In this document: piece after piece, positions 57,972 through 64,000 of the stretch
Position numbering within the stretch: position 1 is the stretch's first letter
How the letters are laid out: the number at the start of each line of letters is the position of its first letter
NCBI GenBank assembly: GCA_028015205.1
Contig: CM051511.1
Span: 34,836,001 to 34,900,000 of the forward strand
DNA from: Mytilisepta virgata
Lineage: Eukaryota; Mollusca; Bivalvia; Mytilida; Mytilidae
Direction: 5' to 3'
DNA length: 64,000 nucleotides
Translations under genes and position numbers: made by a program
Notes under the pieces: generated by a model
Database searches by the model: none
What the model was told of the DNA's origin: nothing
What the model saw: the letters and a program-made list of their open reading frames with translations, nothing else

Positions 57972-60900
57972 CTGAAATTGAAAAAAAATCCATTTGATAC
58001 AACAAATTTTGTTATTATAAATACATAATGCAGGCCTATTCTCTATTCATATGATTGGTTGTTGATTTTCTAATGCATAGATCTTCAGATGTGAATAGCA
58101 TTGAAAAAATTGTCTTCTAATCTTCATACAAATGGAAGCAGTAATGAGGTTAATATCGACGAGACAACAACGGAATTTGACAGGAACATGTATAGAGGGC
58201 ATGTGCACACAATAGACAAAAGTTTTTGTGTAATTTTATAACATATCTTGAATTTAATCAAAGAACTAATTGTCCTACATTCTAATCGGCGTAAGAAGAA
58301 AAAATAGAAATATTTAGAGATAACTTTTGGAAATGCGTAGGAATTTTTAGAAGTTCTCTGTCAAATAGTTCTTTCAATCACCTTCATGTGCCCCTAATTT
58401 TCTGATAATTAATATTTACTCCAACAGATTCCAATATATATATTTTTTTGAATTTCACCTATTCAAAACAACACTATTTGTATTCTCATATTTTTATTGA
58501 GAAAAATATATTTTAGAAATATTTTATGACGATCTATATTTTCATAATTTATTATTTTTTACGGCACCTACCTGGTGGAACCTTACTATTTACAGGAACT
58601 ATGCCAGTGACGAGTTTCTGTCCTGTTTCGTCCGTACCTGAAATAAATGAAACAAAAACTAATCTCATATGTTTATGGATCTAGCTCGAAATAAATTATA
58701 TTTATGCTAGAAGAACATTATATCACAAGAAAGGGATGAATTTCGCCGATGAAATGCCCTATGTTCTTAAACCAAAGGAGGTATCGTACTGTATTTGTGT
58801 TTCGGTCGTTGAAACAAATTGTGAAAACTATGAACAAATGTAATGAACATGCATGTCAAAATTGGCTCATAATAGGAATCTTAAGTTCACTAACATCAGT
58901 TTTCCTTGTGTGATGATAACATAAACACAATCAATTCTAAAATTGTGAATATAATCTTACTGCAGTCAAACTTTATGTGAACTTCACTTTGCCTTCGGAA
59001 CAGGGAAAAATTTCAAATGTTTCCAATACTTAATTAACCAATGACTCTATTGATGAAATGATACCTTTGATAACGTCCAATATACGTACCGTCATAATGT
59101 TACATGTCATATTTGTATTAATCAACCACGATCACGATGACCAAGGACCAAAACGTTAAAACGCAGCGAACAGGTTATCATTATATAATCTCAATGGGTC
59201 TACTTCATGTGAAAATAACTACCAATATTCAGAAAAAGCCAATTTTGCTTCCACGACTAGAAGCCTTACTTCTGATAAAATTGTAACATTTATTTATAGC
59301 AAATTGTAGTAAACTCAGTGGTCAATTTATAACATTTTGGACAACTAGCTTTGTTCCTAGAATAAAAAATATATCGACAAAAATCTTTTGTAAAATTTTC
59401 CATATTGGGGAAGTAGATAATAATGCCTCATTATATGTATCATTTATTTACCGTGTGTAACCTGGCTATTTACAGAAACTGTGACAGTGACAAATTTCCA
59501 TCCTCTTTCAATCGTACCTGAAGTAACTACTAAAACTTATCTCATATATAATGTTTATGGATATAATGAAAATCACACTGCCAATTTCTTTTTAAAATTC
59601 TCCCCCCGTCAAAATCCAAAGAGCTGTCTACCTTTAGAATATTGAAAAAACAGATTAAATAAGGGATAATATTCCCCGATGAAATGCTTTATGGACAGAA
59701 AATTCAAATTTAAAGTAACAGTTTCAGGCTGGTATCTAAATACTAGTAGCAACTGAGCTCAGGATACCCTCGGGCGCTTGGAATCCACAAGCAGAGGCAT
59801 CAAATCAGTGTTATTAATTTGTTTGATACCAAATTTAATGCACAATAAAGAATAAAGAAACTACACATTCTCTTGGGCACTTAAAATCTTTATATGTATA
59901 ATTTCGAATATTTCAAATACTTACAAAATCAATGACTTTATTGATGAAATTATACCTCCAGGAACTTCAAGTATACCAGCAAAGTATTCTATAAGTTCCT
60001 GGTAATGTGTGTATCAGTCAACCACCTTTGCAAAGGACCAAATATTTGAAACGCAGCGAACATCTTATTAGGCCTAAATAATGTAAATAGTACGACCAGT
60101 ATCTGAAAGGAGCTTAAACCTTCTGAAAAATTCTTTGATACTAATTTTGATGAACGACATGTTCAATTTCGTTGATTTACAACTCACCAGTTCTGCCCAA
60201 GGCTTTAAATGGTGAAAAATAATAATCCAAAAAAGTGAGAGAAAAAATGCAATAATGCGAAAATGACCATAATGGTAAAGCAAAAACCATTTACAGACAG
60301 CTCTATTCATGAAAAAGATACAATTCTGATAAAATAATTCTGGCATTTATTCATTGCAAATTGATTTAAACTCAATGATAAAATTTGTATACTGATGTTT
60401 ACTTTAAATAATTGGCTTTGTTCCTAGAATAAAAATATAGATTGAAAATATGCTCATATATAATTAATGTATAGATAAATATTTCTTTACATACGATTTG
60501 ATGAATCTTCTGGATGATCAGTACTTTCTCTGGGTATAATGCAACCAAATTCTTGATCACATCTACAATAGACATTAATATAATAATGGAAAGAGATACT
60601 AAAGTTACAAAACTTAATTATTACAAATGTTTTATTTAGATAGTTTTAAGCAAAATCATATAAATATTAGTTCTTTTAAAAGTGTTTTAAAAAAAATTAA
60701 ATGGTACTTTATTTTTTATATAATATACAACGGGTCATTTGATAAACTCACATTTCAGAGTTCTGACAAGCACATGTATATTTACACTTCCGTCCGTATT
60801 TGTTATTAGAACAGGGTTGACATGGTTCTCCCGAGAACGACTCTGTTCCAGGCTTACACTCTGAAAAATATATTGTTTTTGAAGTTATCATTCTTTTAAC

Positions 60901-61997
60901 TCTATATATACATTATTCAGCAAATCTTTGGGCACTGACAGTGGTCAAGTCAGCAAATAATTTGATAGTCCGGGATTTTTCTTGACTCAAACGGCATATT
61001 ATGCATAGAATATACAAAACTAGGAATCTATAACTAACAGTAATTCACGACTACCTACTACAATTATTTGTGATGGAAAATACCAAATACTTTATCAGCA
61101 CATATTAGAGTTTGCACTTACAAGTAAAAGCATTGTTATATTGCAAAAACTTACCTACGCAACTGTTATCCTCTTGGTAATAATTGAAACAACAGTGAGC
61201 AACTTGGTTTTCTCCAACCCCTTTCCTACAACATAATGTTCAAAATTAATGAAGCAACCATTTGATCTTGATCTTAGAATTATTTTTTCGCAGCGTCTTT
61301 AGCTTACCTCTTTCGACTGTATACTACTGTAACAAAATTGGCAGTCTTCTTTCGATAGAATAAATAAATTGTACATGCAAATCACGTAGAATTGACCCGT
61401 TCACACTATAACTAGGAACACACTTTTGAATTTAAACACCCACGTCATATTTTGTAATCTTGACAGTATTGAAATTTTAGACAAAATAAAGATAATAAGT
61501 CACAAACAAGTTTTCTTGCCTTACAGTAAATGAAGACTTGTAAAGACCACTTCATAAAAGTTTAGAATTATCGAAGATGATGTTGGACCTGTCGTAACAT
61601 TTCATGTACCTCCACCAATTTGTGACTATTAGTGTTGTATCCTGGATAAGTTGATATCATCACGTAGGAAATTTAACGGTCGCCATCACGAATTGATTGA
61701 CCGTTACCATGGTTACATGTTCCAATATCTAAGATGATGTTGGACCTTGTCCCACTGTCGTAACCTTTCATGTATCTCCACCGATTTGTGACTACCACCG
61801 GATTGACTGTTGAACTTCACGACGGATGCCGTATACGAAGCAGGAACGGCTTACCCTTCCGGAGCACCTGAGTTCAGTCATTGTTTTTTATAGGAGTTCG
61901 TATTGTTAATTGTTTTTTAGTTTTCAGTGTTTATTTGTTGTGCTTGTGGTAGTTCATTTGTCTTCCCACACTTGTGTGCCTAATGGATTGCGTTTCG

Positions 61998-62029
<32 letters not shown>

Positions 62030-62958
62030 CCTTAGGTATATTTGTCCCCATTATGTACTGAACCGATTTAAACTTTCATTGCCGACCTTGATTGATTGCA
62101 AGACAACTTGTCTTGATTTTATATATTTTTTGTCATTTGCTTTTAAATATAGCGTGGCAATAAATAAAGGCAAAATAAGAATAAAGAAGACACAAATGAC
62201 CTTTTAGTTTTATAACAGTTCGTCTGGATTAACTCAGGAAATGAAAGTTTCCCAAATCAGTGGCGTAGCTTGCCGCTTTCTTAAGGTGAAGCAAATATTT
62301 CCTTAAGCTTCCAAAAGGGCATGGATCAAGTTTTGCCTGATTTCGGATCAAACAATGTGTCATATACCAATGTACATTATGATTCTAAGAACCCGCAAAA
62401 GATTTTAAAAGAAGCTTTTATAAAGATTTAAAAATATATCGTTTATTCACTGTTCAATAAACATTCTTAGATATCAAACTAAAATGGGGGTTACATTAAT
62501 CAGCAGCATTCTCGGCCGTAACTTTTGCAGTCAGGGTAGGTTTTTAGGTGGGGCAACTGTCACACTGCCTCAATGGAAGCTACGCCATAGCACATTATAC
62601 ATATTACTGATAACCCGTATTTTTGGTTCATCCAGGTTAACTTGCATTTTAAATGTTTTAATTCACCTCGGTTTGAACTGCAACAATCGTTGTCTAAACT
62701 GTGTATCGCTGTATTTTTTCTGTGACTTTGCTGACCCAACGATTGTTGGAGAGTTCCAACCATATTAACCTATGTTTGCCTTGTTAGTGTTAACAGTTTT
62801 TTAAGAATGAGCAATATCATTTAACATGGAATAAGTACGTAAAATTAATTTTCTCACCAGCAGACATTTGGGTCGGAAATATTTAAGCCATCAACCTTCC
62901 AAACAAAGATGCACAGAATCCATCCTTTGATAACTGATAATTTTATTCCTTTCAACAT
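57515..62958 (-). CDS. gene C: EGF-like single-pass receptor with polyQ / tyrosine-motif tail
   Basis: Exons (5' to 3'): 62,958-62,858; 61,225-61,155; 60,860-60,752; 60,562-60,495; 59,517-59,452; 58,637-58,572; and the tail exon ending at the stop at 57,515. Phases 2,1,2,1,1,1 are continuous across the first six exons. Order: signal peptide; CC-NY module (HCCFNYYQEDNSCV); EGF-like module (ECKPGT, CQPCSNNKYGRKC, TCACQN); linker with two cysteines and an acidic Ser/Thr stretch; two duplicated stalk exons; then transmembrane, basic, polyQ and tyrosine-rich tail. The tail frame and the phase from exon 6 disagree by one nucleotide, as discussed for the tail exon. Role inferred: cell-surface recognition receptor of the MEGF10/SREC kind, signalling through SH2-binding tyrosines. 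Intron 1 contains two repeat elements. Confidence 0.7.
58572..58637 (-). CDS. gene C exon 6, stalk (copy b)
   Basis: 66 nt, phase 1 to 1, encodes TDETGQKLVTGIVPVNSKVP followed by P. Homologous to exon 5: both share T-E-G-K-VT-V-VNS-V at the same positions. Confidence 0.7.
59452..59517 (-). CDS. gene C exon 5, stalk (copy a)
   Basis: 66 nt, phase 1 to 1, encodes TIERGWKFVTVTVSVNSQVT followed by H. The symmetrical phase means either copy can be skipped or duplicated without breaking the frame. Confidence 0.7.
59760..59812 (+). repeat. isolated core of a dispersed element in intron 4 of gene C
   Basis: ataccctcgggcgcttggaa, tccacaagcagaggcatcaa: same core as at 1253, 9049 and 32,317. Confidence 0.6.
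60150..60330 (+). repeat. ~200-bp dispersed repeat, copy 3, in intron 4 of gene C
   Basis: ttcgttgatttacaactcac, tgccgaaa-like gcccaaggctttaaatgg, gcgaaaatgaccataatgg, acagacagctctattcatg: aligned with copies at 33.3 and 48.4 kb. Confidence 0.65.
60495..60562 (-). CDS. gene C exon 4, linker
   Basis: 68 nt, TTGTAG acceptor, GTATGT donor, phase 2 to 1. ICDQEFGCIIPRESTDHPED then SSN: completes the EGF module with two cysteines, then an acidic spacer. Confidence 0.7.
60752..60860 (-). CDS. gene C exon 3, EGF-like module
   Basis: 109 nt, TTTTTCAG acceptor, GTGAGT donor, phase 1 to 2. ECKPGTESFSGEPCQPCSNN, KYGRKCKYTCACQNSE. Same length and cysteine spacing as gene D exon 3. Confidence 0.8.
61155..61225 (-). 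CDS. gene C exon 2, CC-NY module
   Basis: 71 nt, TTGTAG acceptor, GTAAGT donor, phase 2 to 1. KGVGENQVAHCCFNYYQEDN then SCV. Confidence 0.8.
61553..62030 (-). repeat. dispersed repeat, copy 2, in intron 1 of gene C, with poly(T)
   Basis: Inverted relative to the copy at 56.84-57.18 kb. Contains an internal partial duplication: aagatgatgttggacct occurs at about 61,577 and 61,731. It ends in a run of 29 T at 61,998-62,026, which on the element's own strand is a poly(A)-like block. Confidence 0.85.
62261..62587. mobile_element. candidate 327-bp non-autonomous element in intron 1 of gene C
   Basis: TGGCGTAGCTT at 62,261-62,271 is matched by AAGCTACGCCA at 62,577-62,587, an 11-bp perfect terminal inverted repeat. 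No clear target-site duplication and no coding capacity; resembles a MITE in structure only. The 94-residue frame overlapping its right part is not supported as a gene. Confidence 0.5.
62858..62958 (-). CDS. gene C exon 1, signal peptide
   Basis: 101 nt from ATG to a GTGAGA donor, 33 codons plus two bases. MLKGIKLSVIKGWILCIFVW followed by KVDGLNISDPNVC. Ends NVC(W), in the same phase as exon 1 of D and E (NVCR). Confidence 0.75.
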
Positions 62959-63399
62959 TTCCAATGTAATTTTAAAAATCTCATCACTCTAATTATAAAT
63001 CACTTCACAAGAGTCCTATTATTATTTTTTTAAACAAATGCACTTAAAACAGCTATAACTATTAATTTTACCATGTTCACTATGAAAACATTGAGAATCG
63101 TTTGAAGCACTCGTGAATAGAAGGACACATTATTAGTAACGAGATTTTGATCTTAAATGGCCATTTTTGTCTCTTTTAATCTTGGTAACTTCCTTGATTT
63201 CACAATTGTTTAAATTTTACACAAAACATATTGCCTTTCTGTCAGTTAAGATCGGTTAAGCTAGTTGATAAAAGTTTAGAAGGAATTTTTCTATGTGTGT
63301 AAATAATTTACTTGTGCTGAACTGGTCTGAAGGACATTGTATGATTAGACCCCTTGCATTTCAAAATCAAAGAGTAATGAAAAACTCACTCTTAGCTAC

Positions 63400-63790
63400 C
63401 ATTAAAGAGAATACATCTACCTAAGGAACAAACCAGAAAAAAGCAATACATTAGACAGACAAACATGAGAGGACTATTAAACAACAACAATCACATCAAA
63501 TAAACACTGAAAACTAAACAATAATGAACAACACGAACTCGGATCTTCCAGAAGAGTAAGCAGTTCTTGCTCCGTATATACGGCACCCGTCGTGAAGTTC
63601 AACAAAGTCAATCCAGTGGTAGTCACAAATCGGTGGAGATACATGAAATGTTACGACAGTGGAACAAGGTCCAACATCATCTTAGATATAGATATCGGAA
63701 CATGTAACCATGGTAACGGTCAATCAATTCGTGATGCCGACCGTCAAATTTCCTAAGTGATGATATCAACTTATCCCTATACAACCCTGA
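63400..63790 (+). repeat. dispersed repeat, copy 3, upstream of gene C
   Basis: aataatgaacaacacgaact, agaagagtaagcagttcttg, cacccgtcgtgaagttcaac, caaatcggtggagatacatg, tccaacatcatcttagatat. Same orientation as the 56.8 kb copy; it places gene C between or among three copies. Confidence 0.9.
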
Positions 63791-64000
63791 TTAATAACTC
63801 TTCAAATGTTTTATTTTAAGGAACAAGTTTTGTTTCAAACAAGAAATGTTTCTAATAGTGGCAAAATACTGTCAAATATGACTGATTTTGAAGAAAAGAA
63901 CCAATTGAAATTTCACTCGTTTTTTTACCTTTCAATTATAATTTTGATATCAGCAACAGCTTGCCCAAAAAGACGTTTCACTGAAATGTGTCTTTATATA

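Noticed and set aside
1..64000. tRNA, rRNA or CRISPR array
   Set aside because: No tRNA-like boxes with cloverleaf support, no rRNA similarity, and tandem arrays here have long monomers without unique spacers.

Overview
This is eukaryotic, intron-rich, strongly A/T-biased DNA. Protein-coding sequence makes up only a few percent of it, and the rest is dominated by tandem and dispersed repeats. Three things point to a bivalve mollusc, most likely a mussel (Mytilus-like). First, repeat elements begin with a TTTTAGCTCACCTGACC-type end. Second, there are EGF-like genes encoding a CCxNYxxxxGxC motif. Third, there is an exon encoding a STAND-type NTPase with ankyrin repeats. The species assignment is inference; no rRNA, tRNA or prokaryotic-style operon was seen.

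The biological core is a cluster of single-pass receptor-like genes and fragments, found by matching splice sites, reading phases and conserved residues. On the minus strand, gene D (15,266 to 10,660) has three intact exons: signal peptide, CC-NY module and EGF-like module. Gene E (32,915 to about 29,076) has the same first two exons but a decayed third exon, and a further decayed copy of that exon lies at 28.8-28.9 kb. A broken signal-peptide-like exon lies at 36.85-36.92 kb. Gene C (62,958 to 57,515) is the most complete: signal peptide, CC-NY, EGF-like, linker, two duplicated 66-nt stalk exons, and a transmembrane plus polyglutamine and tyrosine-motif tail. On the plus strand, a transmembrane plus Q-rich tail exon (28,085-28,400) is interrupted by a 1-nt frame break. 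Gene B (38,777 to 51,442) has a different cysteine-rich ectodomain, a Ser/Thr-rich stalk and a transmembrane exon. About 2 kb downstream, in the same orientation, is a 1.95-kb exon encoding a P-loop STAND NTPase (nSTAND3-like) with C-terminal ankyrin-like repeats.

If the last exon of gene B is really spliced to the transmembrane exon, its product would be a plasma-membrane receptor carrying an NLR-like NTPase on the cytosolic side. Neighbouring paralogous-type receptors instead carry a tyrosine-motif tail. One splice phase between the transmembrane exon and the NTPase exon is unresolved, so this must be tested with transcripts.

Repeats fill most of the rest. They include a four-monomer higher-order satellite (2.1-4.8 kb), a 174-bp satellite entered by a fold-back insertion (5.6-7.4 kb), a 153-bp satellite (7.5-8.6 kb), two ~370-bp tandem pairs, several blocks of a ~178-bp satellite in both orientations, three decayed reverse-transcriptase remnants (12.3-13.3, 20.0-20.4, 36.2 kb), inverted repeat copies flanking much of gene C, and microsatellites.
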